From Jeotgalicoccus nanhaiensis (lineage in GTDB: Bacteria > Bacillota > Bacilli > Staphylococcales > Salinicoccaceae): DNA of 64,000 nt. Every line of letters begins with the position of its first letter. Position 1 is the stretch's first letter. The stretch lies in the NCBI GenBank assembly GCA_004570955.1, contig SPPL01000003.1:248001-312000 (forward strand). The letters run 5' to 3'. A model generated the notes under the pieces. That model searched no databases. It was not told where the DNA came from and saw only the letters and a program-made list of their open reading frames with translations. This document shows, piece after piece, positions 43,598 through 52,535 of this stretch. The position numbers and the translations under genes were made by a program.

Positions 43598-44689
43598 ATG
43601 ACTAAAGAAATATACAGAGCAGATCATGTAGGAAGTTTGTTAAGACCGGCAGAGTTGAAAGATGCCCGGAGACAATTTGAAAGTAAAGAGATAACTTTGG
43701 AAGAATTAAGAGAAGCAGAAGACAAAGCGATTGCACATGCTGTTAAAAAACAGAAAGAAGCGGGATTAAAAGCAGTGACTGACGGCGAATACCGCCGTGC
43801 CTGGTGGCATTTTGACTTTCTCGAAGGACTGCAGGGGGTCGAAGGTTCGGACACAGGCGGCGGAATTGCTTTTAAAGAACGCCAGACAAAATCCCGGGCA
43901 ATTAAAGTAACAGGGAAAGTGGATTTCGACGGACATCGAGAAATTGATTTCTTTAAGTATTTACAAGAGCAGGTCGGTGATGCAACAGCAAAATATGCTA
44001 TTCCAAGCCCGAGTATGCTGCATTTCAGGGGAGAAATCGACAAGAATGTTTACCCTGACGAAGATGAATTTTTTGAAGATCTTGCAGCGGCATATAAAAA
44101 AGTGCTGCAGGGCTTTTACGACGCCGGCTGCCGTTATTTGCAGCTCGATGACACTTCGTGGGGATACTTTTGTTCAGATGAAGAAAGACAAAAGTTAATT
44201 GATAAAGGACAAAATCCGGAGTACTTAAAAGAGAAATATCTGGAAGTGTTAAATAAAGCAGTAGACGGGCGACCGGATGATTTTAAAATTACGATGCATA
44301 TATGCCGCGGAAATTTCCGCTCAACTTGGATTTCTTCAGGGGGCTACGAGCCGGTAGCAGAAATATTATTCGGGCGTTTAAACATCGACGGTTTCTTCTT
44401 AGAATATGACAGTGACCGTGCAGGCGGATTTGAGCCGCTTCGTCATGTCAGCCGTAAAGATTTAGTCATCGTACTGGGTCTTGTTACATCGAAGAGCGGT
44501 GAACTTGAAAATGCTGAAGATATTAAAGCGCGTATTAATGAAGCAGCGCAGTTTGTGCCGCTGGATCAGCTGGCGCTCAGTCCGCAATGCGGCTTCGCTT
44601 CGACAGAAGAAGGCAACGTGCTGACAGAAGAAGAGCAATGGGAGAAATTAAAATACGTCGTAGACATCGCAGCTGAAGTCTGGCAATAG
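43598..44689 (+). CDS. MetE C-terminal-domain-like methyltransferase (YxjG/YxjH type)
   Basis: A 363-residue protein equivalent to the catalytic C-terminal half of cobalamin-independent methionine synthase. The zinc ligands are in ITMHICRGN (His and Cys) and SPQCGFAS (Cys), and the substrate region is YLQLDDTSWGYF. YxjG/YxjH proteins are thought to methylate homocysteine from a donor other than 5-methyl-THF-triglutamate. The start at 43598 is chosen for family alignment, with AGATGGAG upstream. No SAM or T-box riboswitch is visible. Cotranscription with the MFS gene, 14 bases downstream, is likely. Confidence 0.82.
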   Translation: MTKEIYRADHVGSLLRPAELKDARRQFESKEITLEELREAEDKAIAHAVKKQKEAGLKAVTDGEYRRAWWHFDFLEGLQGVEGSDTGGGIAFKERQTKSRAIKVTGKVDFDGHREIDFFKYLQEQVGDATAKYAIPSPSMLHFRGEIDKNVYPDEDEFFEDLAAAYKKVLQGFYDAGCRYLQLDDTSWGYFCSDEERQKLIDKGQNPEYLKEKYLEVLNKAVDGRPDDFKITMHICRGNFRSTWISSGGYEPVAEILFGRLNIDGFFLEYDSDRAGGFEPLRHVSRKDLVIVLGLVTSKSGELENAEDIKARINEAAQFVPLDQLALSPQCGFASTEEGNVLTEEEQWEKLKYVVDIAAEVWQ

Positions 44690-44703
44690 AAAGGAGAATG
44701 CGA

Positions 44704-46059
44704 ATGGCAACAATTAACCCGGAGACGGTTATTGCAGGCAGTAAGTTCAATAAGTTCCATCTGCTCGTTTTTATATGGTGTTTTATCGCAATTGCTTCTG
44801 ACGGTTTCGATATAGCTGTGTATGGACTCGGTTTGCCGCAGATGATGAACGATTTTGATATTACTCCTGCAGCAGCAGGGGCGGTTGGCAGTTATGCCAT
44901 GATGGGTATGATGGCGGGGACTTTTGTCTTAGGCGCGTTGACCGATGTTATCGGCCGCAAAAGAATATTGGCAATATGTCTAGTTATGATTGGTTTATTT
45001 AACTTTTTAGCAGGCTTTGCACCTAATGCAACAGTATTCGTCATCTTCCGCTTTATTGCTTCGATTGGAATGGGCGGTCTTATGCCGGCAGTTATTTCAC
45101 TGATGGCTGAATACTCTCCCCGTAAAAACCGGGCAATGATTGTTGCGTTAATGTATTGTGGCTATTCAATTGGAACAATTGGGGCATCGCTGCTCGGCAT
45201 TTACTTTCTGGAGTACTTAAGCTGGAGATTATTTTTCTGGATTAGTATTTTTACGGTAATAATCACTCCGTTTTTCCTGAAACAATTCCCTGAATCAATA
45301 ACATTTCATGTTGCGCGGGGAAATAAAGACAAAATTGCAGACATTTTAAATAAAGCTACCGGCACTGAGAATTACAGTGTTCGGGATCACTATGAAATTA
45401 CAGATACTGACACTGCGGAAAAAGGAGTACCGTTTAAAAAGATATTTAATGAACGTAAAACACTGTCGACAATTATGTTTTGGATTGCTGTTATATGCTG
45501 TCTGATGATGATTGCGGGTCTCGGTACGTGGCTGCCGAATATTATGCAGGAATCAGGCTACGGAGTTTCATCAGCCATGATATTTACTATTACACTGGCA
45601 ATCGGTCAGATGAGCGGATCACTTGCCGGCGGTTACATGGTTGATAAAATCGGTCACCGCAATGTGCTCTTAACGCTTCTCGGGACAGGGGCAGCGGCAT
45701 TTATTCTGCTCAGCTTAACGAGCAATGCGTTTTTGCTTTATATTCTCATCGCTGCAGCCGGGGCATGTACGGCCGGCTCGCAAAACCTGATTAATCCGTA
45801 TATAACGATGTATTATCCACCGGATGTACGCGGTGCAGGTTTAAGTGCTGCGGTCGGTATGGGGCGTATCGGCTCAATTACGGGGCCGCTCCTGATCGGC
45901 TGGGTGCTGATGACCAATATGCCGGCGCAGCTTTCATTTTTAGGCTTCGCAGTTCCATGTCTGTTTGCATTTTGTGCGCTTCTGTTTGTGCAGGAACAGC
46001 ACGGTGCGGAAGTGCAGAAAGGACGAATCCGAAAAGCGGAAGAAGCAATTATTTCTTAA
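44704..46059 (+). CDS. MFS transporter, aromatic acid:H+ symporter (AAHS) type
   Basis: A 451-residue transporter with twelve helices. AIASDGFDIAVYGLGLPQMM near helix 1 and GALTDVIGRKRIL in loop 2-3 are typical of the aromatic-acid symporter branch (benzoate, protocatechuate or 4-hydroxybenzoate carriers). AAAGGAG lies 7 bases before the ATG at 44704. An ATG six bases earlier is too close to that site. It is paired with a MetE-like gene and a divergent LysR gene, so the true substrate could be a methoxylated or methylated compound (speculative). Confidence 0.82.
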   Translation: MATINPETVIAGSKFNKFHLLVFIWCFIAIASDGFDIAVYGLGLPQMMNDFDITPAAAGAVGSYAMMGMMAGTFVLGALTDVIGRKRILAICLVMIGLFNFLAGFAPNATVFVIFRFIASIGMGGLMPAVISLMAEYSPRKNRAMIVALMYCGYSIGTIGASLLGIYFLEYLSWRLFFWISIFTVIITPFFLKQFPESITFHVARGNKDKIADILNKATGTENYSVRDHYEITDTDTAEKGVPFKKIFNERKTLSTIMFWIAVICCLMMIAGLGTWLPNIMQESGYGVSSAMIFTITLAIGQMSGSLAGGYMVDKIGHRNVLLTLLGTGAAAFILLSLTSNAFLLYILIAAAGACTAGSQNLINPYITMYYPPDVRGAGLSAAVGMGRIGSITGPLLIGWVLMTNMPAQLSFLGFAVPCLFAFCALLFVQEQHGAEVQKGRIRKAEEAIIS

Positions 46060-46063
46060 ATTT

Positions 46064-46099
46064 AAAGATGCGAATCTTACTCCGATTCGTGTCTTTTTT
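46064..46099 (+). terminator. Terminator after the MFS gene
   Basis: An imperfect hairpin with CGAATC and GATTCG arms in a longer partly paired stem, followed by TTTTTT. Confidence 0.65.
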
Positions 46100-46128
46100 C
46101 CATATATATGGAAGAATGTCGAAAAATT

Positions 46129-46144
46129 TTCACAAACATGTGAA
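46129..46144 (+). promoter_or_regulatory. TTCACA-N4-TGTGAA palindrome upstream of flavohemoglobin
   Basis: A perfect 6-4-6 inverted repeat 86 bases before the hmp start codon. The half-sites resemble ResD/SrrA or Rex motif fragments, but the exact regulator cannot be named. Confidence 0.45.
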
Positions 46145-46229
46145 TATTTTAACAAGCTGATTGGATTTTATTGAGATAAGAAGAAATATATTAGATAATG
46201 AAATAAATACAACAATTAGGAGTGTTTAT

Positions 46230-47372
46230 ATGGTTAACAAAGAAGAAGTTGAGATTATTCACAGCACAATTCCAATTTTACAGGAAAAAGGTGTTGAAAT
46301 TACTTCTAAATTCTATAATAGAATGTTTGATAGACATCCGGAACTGAGAGATATGTTTAATCAGCCGAACCATAAGCAGGGTTTGCAGTCTACAGCTCTT
46401 GCAACAGCAGTTCTGGCAGCAGCGCAGCACATTGAAGATTTAACGCCGATAGTACCTGTAGTAATGCCGATTGCGCATAAACACTGCGGTCTCGAAGTAC
46501 TTCCTGAACATTACCCTATCGTAGGAGAAAACCTTCTCGCTGCAATTCAGGAAGTAACCGGACTTGCGGCAGATGATCCGATTATAGAAACATGGGGCAA
46601 GGCGTATGGTGAAATTGCCGATGCGTTTATCGGTATTGAGAAAGATATTTATGCAGGCATGGCATGGCAGAGCTTTAAGCCGTTTGAAGTAATCGGTGTG
46701 AGAGAAGAAACGGGTATTATTAAAGCCTTTACAGTTCATTCAGATGAGATTAAAGATATACCGTACTCGCCGGGACAGTATATTACGGTCGACGTACAAG
46801 TTCCAAACCTGCCATACAGAGCAAAACGCCATTACTCAATCGTCGATGTGCAGGATGGCAAATTGACATTTGCAGTAAGGAAAGAAAATCTGGATGGCAA
46901 CCGCGGAGAAGTATCGACGTATCTGCACGAGCAGATTAATACAGGCGATACAATCAATTTATCAGCGCCGGTTGGTGTGTTCGGCCTTGAAAACACAAAT
47001 AAACCGCAGCTATTTATCGGTTCAGGCATCGGTGTAACGCCGTTATTCCCGATGTGCCGTGAAACAGCCGGTACTGATGCTGACGCACAGTTCATCCAGG
47101 TTTCAGATGATGCAAATAACGTTGCATTTGAAGTTGAACTTCAAAATATCGCAGCTGCCGAAAATGCACAGCTGCACACTCACTTAAGAGATAAAGAAGG
47201 TTACCTGATGAGTGAGGAGCTGCAGAAGTTCATTAAAGATGATCAGGAAATCTACGTCTGCGGCGGTGTGACATTCATTCAGTCCATCGTTAAAGAATTA
47301 GGCAAGGCAGGTGTTGATAAAGATCGTATCCACTACGAAATCTTTATCCCGCGTTTAAGCCTGGCTGTATAA
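46230..47372 (+). CDS. hmp: Flavohemoglobin (nitric oxide dioxygenase)
   Basis: A 380-residue protein. The globin domain (about 1-140) has proximal heme ligand His85 (AHKHC). The FAD domain (about 150-260) has RHYSIV, and the NAD domain (about 265-380) has IGSGIGVTPLFPM and the C-terminal IFIPRLSLAV. It oxidises NO to nitrate using NADH and O2, protecting against nitrosative stress. TTAGGAG lies 7 bases before the ATG at 46230, and a longer upstream frame is rejected. It is monocistronic. Confidence 0.93.
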   Translation: MVNKEEVEIIHSTIPILQEKGVEITSKFYNRMFDRHPELRDMFNQPNHKQGLQSTALATAVLAAAQHIEDLTPIVPVVMPIAHKHCGLEVLPEHYPIVGENLLAAIQEVTGLAADDPIIETWGKAYGEIADAFIGIEKDIYAGMAWQSFKPFEVIGVREETGIIKAFTVHSDEIKDIPYSPGQYITVDVQVPNLPYRAKRHYSIVDVQDGKLTFAVRKENLDGNRGEVSTYLHEQINTGDTINLSAPVGVFGLENTNKPQLFIGSGIGVTPLFPMCRETAGTDADAQFIQVSDDANNVAFEVELQNIAAAENAQLHTHLRDKEGYLMSEELQKFIKDDQEIYVCGGVTFIQSIVKELGKAGVDKDRIHYEIFIPRLSLAV

Positions 47373-47382
47373 ATTAAAAGAA

Positions 47383-47422
47383 GATGGCACCCCGTTCATA
47401 TGAAACGGAGTGCCATTTTTTT
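47383..47422. terminator. Terminator between hmp and the YtkA-like gene
   Basis: ATGGCAC/CCCGTT pairs with AACGG/AGTGCCAT around CATATG, followed by a T run. Confidence 0.88.
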
Positions 47423-47885
47423 AATGGTGGCTGTTTATTTCAATACTGTCGTCATTACTGAATTCCTGCAGAAATACTTCTTCAAACATATCCAGTTCAC
47501 CGACAGTAAAGTATTTAGTCGGAACAGCATCGATATTATCACTTGAAACGTGTGCTTTAATCAGATACAAACCATCCCGCGGAATATTTAGTTCCGCTGT
47601 ATATTCTCCGTTTGATAGATGTGACATTTCGTATTCTTCATTCCATACTTCAGCTTCTTTCGCTGCCCACATAGACAGGGTAATATCGGCATCATCAACC
47701 GGGCTGCCGTCTTCCAGAACATGAATTGTCAGCGGTTCGGCAGGGCCGACAGATGTAATGTCTTCTGTATCAATAACGATATTTGCCTTCGGTGTCTTAT
47801 TATATTTATCGTGTGTATCGTCATCTACAATATTGCAGCCGGAAAGGAACAGAAGAGAAATTATTAAAATTAAATATTTATACAT
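47421..47885 (-). CDS. YtkA-like domain lipoprotein
   Basis: A 154-residue lipoprotein. Lipobox LFLSGC (Cys17) is followed by an Ig-like YtkA/FixH domain (about 33-130; EPLTIHVLEDGSPVDDADITLSMW and NIPRDGLYLIKAHV) and an acidic tail ending in SHH. YtkA-like proteins are extracellular and have been tied to metal (copper) handling in some systems. The function here is unknown. It is cotranscribed with the PepSY protein, 11 bases upstream. Confidence 0.75.
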   Translation of the reverse strand: MYKYLILIISLLFLSGCNIVDDDTHDKYNKTPKANIVIDTEDITSVGPAEPLTIHVLEDGSPVDDADITLSMWAAKEAEVWNEEYEMSHLSNGEYTAELNIPRDGLYLIKAHVSSDNIDAVPTKYFTVGELDMFEEVFLQEFSNDDSIEINSHH

Positions 47886-47896
47886 GCTGTCCCTCC

Positions 47897-49231
47897 TTAA
47901 TAATTCAGCCAGCGGCGGAGTTTTTCGTTGTTTCTAATAATAAGCCTGTCCAGCAGGAATAAAATAATCAGCGACAGACCGACGAGCGGGAATATAAGGC
48001 CGAGTATGATTAGTACAGAGAGCAGACCTTTAAATTCAAATATACTTTTAGCTTTTGGTGCACCGCTTTTACCTTTCGGTTTCCGCTTCCACCACATGTA
48101 TACACCCGTAATGACCATACCGATTAATCCAAGACAGATAATCACTCCAATAATCTGGTTCAAGAGACCGAACTCCAAACCTTTATGAATCGTAATTGCA
48201 AGCGCCATTGCCTTGCCGAGCGGACCGTAATTATCATAGCGGTAGTCAGCGATAACATCACCTGTATACTGATCGATATGTATCGTTGCCTCATCCTGTG
48301 CTTTCGGAGGGAAAACGGATAAGGTAAAGACACCTTCCGGAGAAGCAGGGTAAAATATGTCGTAGCTCGGATGAGTATCTGCTGCATCAGCAGTCTTAAT
48401 AACTTCATCTATGGAAACCTGTCTGAAGCCTGACGAAGGGTCAGAATCTGCGACCGGCATCTGTTCTGCAGCCCATGAGACATCCGCAATATCTTCTGCG
48501 ACAGTCTCGGATTCTGGAGCCGGACCTACCCAGATTGACGGCGGATAGCCAGCGCCGGAAGCAGTTGTCAGCTGCTGCACGCCTGTACCCCAGAAGCCTG
48601 TCCACAGCATGCCCGATAAGAGGAAGAATAATAATCCTCCGGAGATCCAAAAGGCAGGGACGGCATGCAGGTCGCGGCGCCTGATACGTCCGGCTTTATT
48701 AAAGCGGATGGTGAAAACACCTTTAATTTTTTCTTTTGCTTTAGGAAACCACAGAAACAAGCCTGAAATCAGCATAATAATTGTCCAGCATGCCACCAGT
48801 TCGATTATCCGGTCGCCGAAAGTTCCGGCCATCAGTTCACTGTGCAGAGCGGCGAGGATTTCCATCGGCCGGTTGCTGTCGTTGATAATACCCAGCACTT
48901 CGCGGTTGTAGGGATTAATGAAGACCGTTAATGATTCACCGTCTCCGTCCGTTATACCGACTTCCGCAGAACGAGTATCATCTTCGCCTGGACGGTAGCG
49001 GGTAATGTCTCCGCTGCCAACGGTATTTAAAGCCGTGAAAGCAAGATCGCTTGGCGGAAGCTGTTCGCTTTCAGCCTCGATATTATAATAATCTTTATAT
49101 ATGTATTCTTCGATGTCTACTCTGAATAGATATATTGCTCCTGTAATGGCAATAATAAGAAGAAAAGGCGCCAAGATTAAGCCTGCAAACAAATGCCAGC
49201 GCCAAATCAAAGGCTGTATTTGTTTTTTCAA
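47897..49231 (-). CDS. PepSY-TM domain membrane protein
   Basis: A 444-residue protein with four membrane helices (about 13-36, 148-170, 200-222, 350-375), typical of the PepSY_TM family (PiuB/YkoG-like). It begins WRWHLFAGLILAPFLLIIAITGAIYLF and has PepSY modules in the external loops. Family members are linked to iron or siderophore reduction at the membrane. It lies next to a heme-response system, but no Fur or HssR box is visible upstream. AGGAGG precedes the ATG. Confidence 0.8.
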   Translation of the reverse strand: MKKQIQPLIWRWHLFAGLILAPFLLIIAITGAIYLFRVDIEEYIYKDYYNIEAESEQLPPSDLAFTALNTVGSGDITRYRPGEDDTRSAEVGITDGDGESLTVFINPYNREVLGIINDSNRPMEILAALHSELMAGTFGDRIIELVACWTIIMLISGLFLWFPKAKEKIKGVFTIRFNKAGRIRRRDLHAVPAFWISGGLLFFLLSGMLWTGFWGTGVQQLTTASGAGYPPSIWVGPAPESETVAEDIADVSWAAEQMPVADSDPSSGFRQVSIDEVIKTADAADTHPSYDIFYPASPEGVFTLSVFPPKAQDEATIHIDQYTGDVIADYRYDNYGPLGKAMALAITIHKGLEFGLLNQIIGVIICLGLIGMVITGVYMWWKRKPKGKSGAPKAKSIFEFKGLLSVLIILGLIFPLVGLSLIILFLLDRLIIRNNEKLRRWLNY

Positions 49232-49364
49232 GTTTAAATCCTCCTGTCATTGATTCAACTGTTAATTATGGAGAATATTTATCGTTTTGTACATACCGCG
49301 ATGTTAAAAAGAAGTGTCATTTGATGATATACTACGGATAACAACTGCCGGAGGGGGAACCATT

Positions 49365-50042
49365 ATGGAGAGAATACTGGTCGTCGATGACGACCCTAAC
49401 ATAGTAAAGTTTGTAACATTGAATTTAACTGAAGCAGGATACCGTGTTGCGTCGGCGAACGATGGAAGACAAGCTCTCAGGCGTTTAAAAGAAACGCCGT
49501 GCTCCCTGGCGGTGGTCGATGTCATGATGCCTTATATGGACGGGCTTGAATTGACCAAAGCGATACGCGATGAGTACGATATTCCGGTGCTTATATTGAC
49601 GGCAAAAAGCCACATTGATGATAAAGCAGAAGGGTTTAAAGCAGGAACAGATGATTATCTCGTCAAACCGTTTGAACCGAAAGAGCTGATTTTCAGAATG
49701 GAGGCGCTGCTGCGCCGTTATAAAGCGGAAGGAGAGACTGATTCAATACGTATCGGAAATGTCAGTATTTATCCTGATAAGTATACCGTCGAAATTGAAG
49801 ATAAGACCTACATGCTGCCGTTAAAAGAATTCGAACTTCTGCAGCTATTGGCAGGTCACCCCGGACAGGTTTTTTCAAGAGAACAGCTGATTGAGCAAAT
49901 ATGGGGAGTGTTTTACGAAGGGGATGAACGTACTGTCGATGTTCATATTAAGAGACTGAGAACACGGTTTTCAAAATTAACATCTGATTTTAAAATTAAG
50001 ACTGTACGGGGCGTCGGCTATTTTCTGGAGCCTGTTTTATGA
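49365..50042 (+). CDS. hssR: Heme response regulator HssR
   Basis: A 225-residue OmpR-type regulator with phospho-acceptor Asp52 (VDVMMP). The EPKELIFRMEALLRRY and GDERTVDVHIKRLRTR regions match staphylococcal HssR closely. It activates the Hrt heme exporter when HssS senses excess heme. The start at 49365 follows GAGGGGG, and a longer frame is rejected. It overlaps hssS by four bases. The HssR-type direct repeat lies upstream of hrtB, 1.4 kb away. Confidence 0.92.
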   Translation: MERILVVDDDPNIVKFVTLNLTEAGYRVASANDGRQALRRLKETPCSLAVVDVMMPYMDGLELTKAIRDEYDIPVLILTAKSHIDDKAEGFKAGTDDYLVKPFEPKELIFRMEALLRRYKAEGETDSIRIGNVSIYPDKYTVEIEDKTYMLPLKEFELLQLLAGHPGQVFSREQLIEQIWGVFYEGDERTVDVHIKRLRTRFSKLTSDFKIKTVRGVGYFLEPVL

Positions 50043-51424
50043 AATCATTATACGTAAAATTTGTTATTATGACGCTCGGCATTATGATACTCAGTTTCTT
50101 TATCGCCTTTGTCGTGTCGAACGCTTATTATCAATATAATTTAAAAGCAAGCAACGATGAAAAAAATACAGCAATTGCTTCTGAGGTAGGTACATTTATC
50201 GAAACTCAGCCGGAAATGAACATCGAGGAATACTTGAAAACAATTGCTGATGCCGGTTATCAGATGTATCTGGCAGACGACAGCGGCAACACTCAGTTTT
50301 TTGGAGCGGAGTTCAATGAGCACAATCTGTCTCCGGATGTGGTCAGCGATGTGCTTGCCGGTGAAATATATCACGGGATGGCAAATTTTGAAGCGGAAAT
50401 ATTTGTGACCGGTTTTTTTGCTAACGAACTGAGCAATACTATCGGTGTGCCGGTTCAGCATGACGGCACCGTTTATGCTTTATTTATGCGTCCGGATATT
50501 AATCTGCTGTTTAACGAGATGCATCTTTTGTTCGGTATTTTATTTATGCTGACTGTGCTGTTAAGTATCATACTTGTATTTATCAGTGCGCATTTCCTGA
50601 TTAAGCCCGTGACTAAATTGAGTGAAGCAACGAAGCTGTTGGCTTCCGGGGATTACTCGATTCACGATCTCGATACAAACCGGAAAGATGAGCTTGGTGA
50701 ACTGTCAGCGAACTTCGTCAGGATGTCAAAACAGATTGCATACAATGATAAAATTCAGAAGGACTTTATCTCAAATATATCCCATGATATTCAGTCGCCG
50801 CTGTCGAGTATTAAAGGCTACAATAAGCTGTTAAATAAACCGCTCACAGCAGCTGAACGGAGTGAATATACAGAAACAGTGGATTTTGAAATAGACAGGC
50901 TGTCGACGATGACAGAGCAGCTGCTGATTCTGTCATCCATCGATCATGAAGATTACATGCTGCGGAAGGAAACTTATAATTTGAAAGAACAGCTCGAGCG
51001 GCTGATTAAAGTTTACGAATGGAAGATTAATGAAAAAGGCCTGATGCTTTCTCACAAACTTCAGGATACTGAAATCAAGGCGGACAAAGCGCTGATGAAT
51101 ACCGTTTGGGACAATTTGCTGTCGAATGCTGTTAAATATAACGGAGATGCAGGCAGCATCGATATAGAAATGACCAGATATCAAGCTCATACAGTTATAA
51201 CAATCAGCGATACAGGAAAAGGTATAAATAATACAAGTATCGATAAAATTTTTGACAGATTTTACAGGGTGGATACCGCACGGACGAGCAGTGTCGGCGG
51301 CACCGGTCTCGGTTTGTCCATCGTTAAGAAAATACTTGAACTGCATAACGGTACAATCAATGTAAGAAGCAGCGGAAGCGGCACGACCTTTACAGTCCGG
51401 CTGCCTGTAAATACAACAGAATAA
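50039..51424 (+). CDS. hssS: Heme sensor histidine kinase HssS
   Basis: A 461-residue membrane kinase, close to the S. aureus length. Helices at about 8-30 and 162-185 bracket an external sensor domain. The HAMP domain follows, then phospho-acceptor His249 in FISNISHDIQSPLSSIKGY, the same position as in S. aureus HssS, and an HATPase domain (NLLSNAVKYN, DTGKGI, GGTGLGLSI). It senses heme toxicity at the membrane and phosphorylates HssR. Confidence 0.92.
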   Translation: MKSLYVKFVIMTLGIMILSFFIAFVVSNAYYQYNLKASNDEKNTAIASEVGTFIETQPEMNIEEYLKTIADAGYQMYLADDSGNTQFFGAEFNEHNLSPDVVSDVLAGEIYHGMANFEAEIFVTGFFANELSNTIGVPVQHDGTVYALFMRPDINLLFNEMHLLFGILFMLTVLLSIILVFISAHFLIKPVTKLSEATKLLASGDYSIHDLDTNRKDELGELSANFVRMSKQIAYNDKIQKDFISNISHDIQSPLSSIKGYNKLLNKPLTAAERSEYTETVDFEIDRLSTMTEQLLILSSIDHEDYMLRKETYNLKEQLERLIKVYEWKINEKGLMLSHKLQDTEIKADKALMNTVWDNLLSNAVKYNGDAGSIDIEMTRYQAHTVITISDTGKGINNTSIDKIFDRFYRVDTARTSSVGGTGLGLSIVKKILELHNGTINVRSSGSGTTFTVRLPVNTTE

Positions 51425-51437
51425 TTTTTTCCTCCCC

Positions 51438-51470
51438 GTTCACAATGAGTTCATATTGCAGGTATATAGT
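51438..51470 (+). promoter_or_regulatory. HssR box and promoter of hrtB-hrtA
   Basis: Direct repeat GTTCACAAT-GA-GTTCATATT (51438-51457) matches the known HssR element of two GTTCATATT copies two bases apart, with two changes in the first copy. A -10-like TATAGT follows at 51465-51470. The box occupies the -35 region, as expected for an activator. Confidence 0.75.
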
Positions 51471-51505
51471 ATGACTCATAGATGAAAACGAGGAGGATTT
51501 TTTTA

Positions 51506-52534
51506 ATGAAGATGGCATGGAAAGAAATGAAGAAATATAAACTTCGGTATACAATTCTCGGTTCGATTATATTTCTGATTAGTCTGTTAACATTAAGTAT
51601 TTCAGGACTTGCGAACGGTTTGTCCCAGGACAATGCGGCATTGATTAAAAATATGCCGGAAAGTACATTTTATATGGAAGAAAGTGCAGAAGAAAATCAC
51701 AGTTTCTCTGCATTGTCGGATGAGCAGATTAGTAATTTGGAAGCTGCAGATCCGGATGTAACATTATTTTCAATTCAAATGGGTGAATTCAATGATACCG
51801 GCGACCAGAAACACAGTCTAGCCTTTGTGAGTGCTTCGGATAATGAGTATTTCCCTGAAACAGAACCTGGTGAGATTGTGCTGGACCAGGCTTTTGAAGA
51901 AGAAGGATTTAAAATTGGCGATACAATTTCAAGCGGTCTCCTGGATAAAGAGCTGACAATTACAGGATTTGCCGAAGAAGAAAAGTTCAGCCACTCTTCC
52001 GTCGGTTTTATTAACACTGAAGATTTCTTTGAAATGTATAATACAGATACATTCCAGCTGGCGTTTACAACTGAAACGGATCAGCCGATTGATGAACTGT
52101 CAGCATTCGGCAATGGAGACTTCTTAAACACAATTCCAAGCTACAGTGCAGAGCAGCTGTCGCTTAATATGATTATAGTATTCCTGTACGTTATCAGCGG
52201 TATGCTGTTTGCGATATTCTTCTACATGATCAACGTGCAGAAATTAGGCACATTTGGCATTTTAAAAGCGATTGGGGTTAAGACTTCTGCACTGTTTAAA
52301 ATGATGTGGGCGCAGATGTTTATTATCACCATTATTTCATTGCTGTTAGCTGTCGGTATCAGTCAGCTGTTTAATGTACTGGCACCAAGCGGCATGCCAT
52401 TCCACTTAACGCTTAATATGGTAATGCTCTCATCACTTGCATTTATTATTATCGGCTTTATCGGGGCGACGCTGTCGGGCATCCAGATTAAAAAAGTAGA
52501 ACCGATGCAGGCAATTAACCAAGGAGGTGCTTAA
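51506..52534 (+). CDS. hrtB: Heme efflux ABC permease HrtB
   Basis: A 342-residue MacB/FtsX-type permease. It has one N-terminal helix (about 16-38), a large extracytoplasmic domain and three C-terminal helices (about 222-335). Length and layout match staphylococcal HrtB. It works with the following ATPase to remove heme from the membrane. GAGGAGG lies 10 bases before the ATG at 51506; an earlier in-frame ATG lies upstream of the ribosome site. Confidence 0.9.
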   Translation: MKMAWKEMKKYKLRYTILGSIIFLISLLTLSISGLANGLSQDNAALIKNMPESTFYMEESAEENHSFSALSDEQISNLEAADPDVTLFSIQMGEFNDTGDQKHSLAFVSASDNEYFPETEPGEIVLDQAFEEEGFKIGDTISSGLLDKELTITGFAEEEKFSHSSVGFINTEDFFEMYNTDTFQLAFTTETDQPIDELSAFGNGDFLNTIPSYSAEQLSLNMIIVFLYVISGMLFAIFFYMINVQKLGTFGILKAIGVKTSALFKMMWAQMFIITIISLLLAVGISQLFNVLAPSGMPFHLTLNMVMLSSLAFIIIGFIGATLSGIQIKKVEPMQAINQGGA

Positions 52535-52535
52535 G

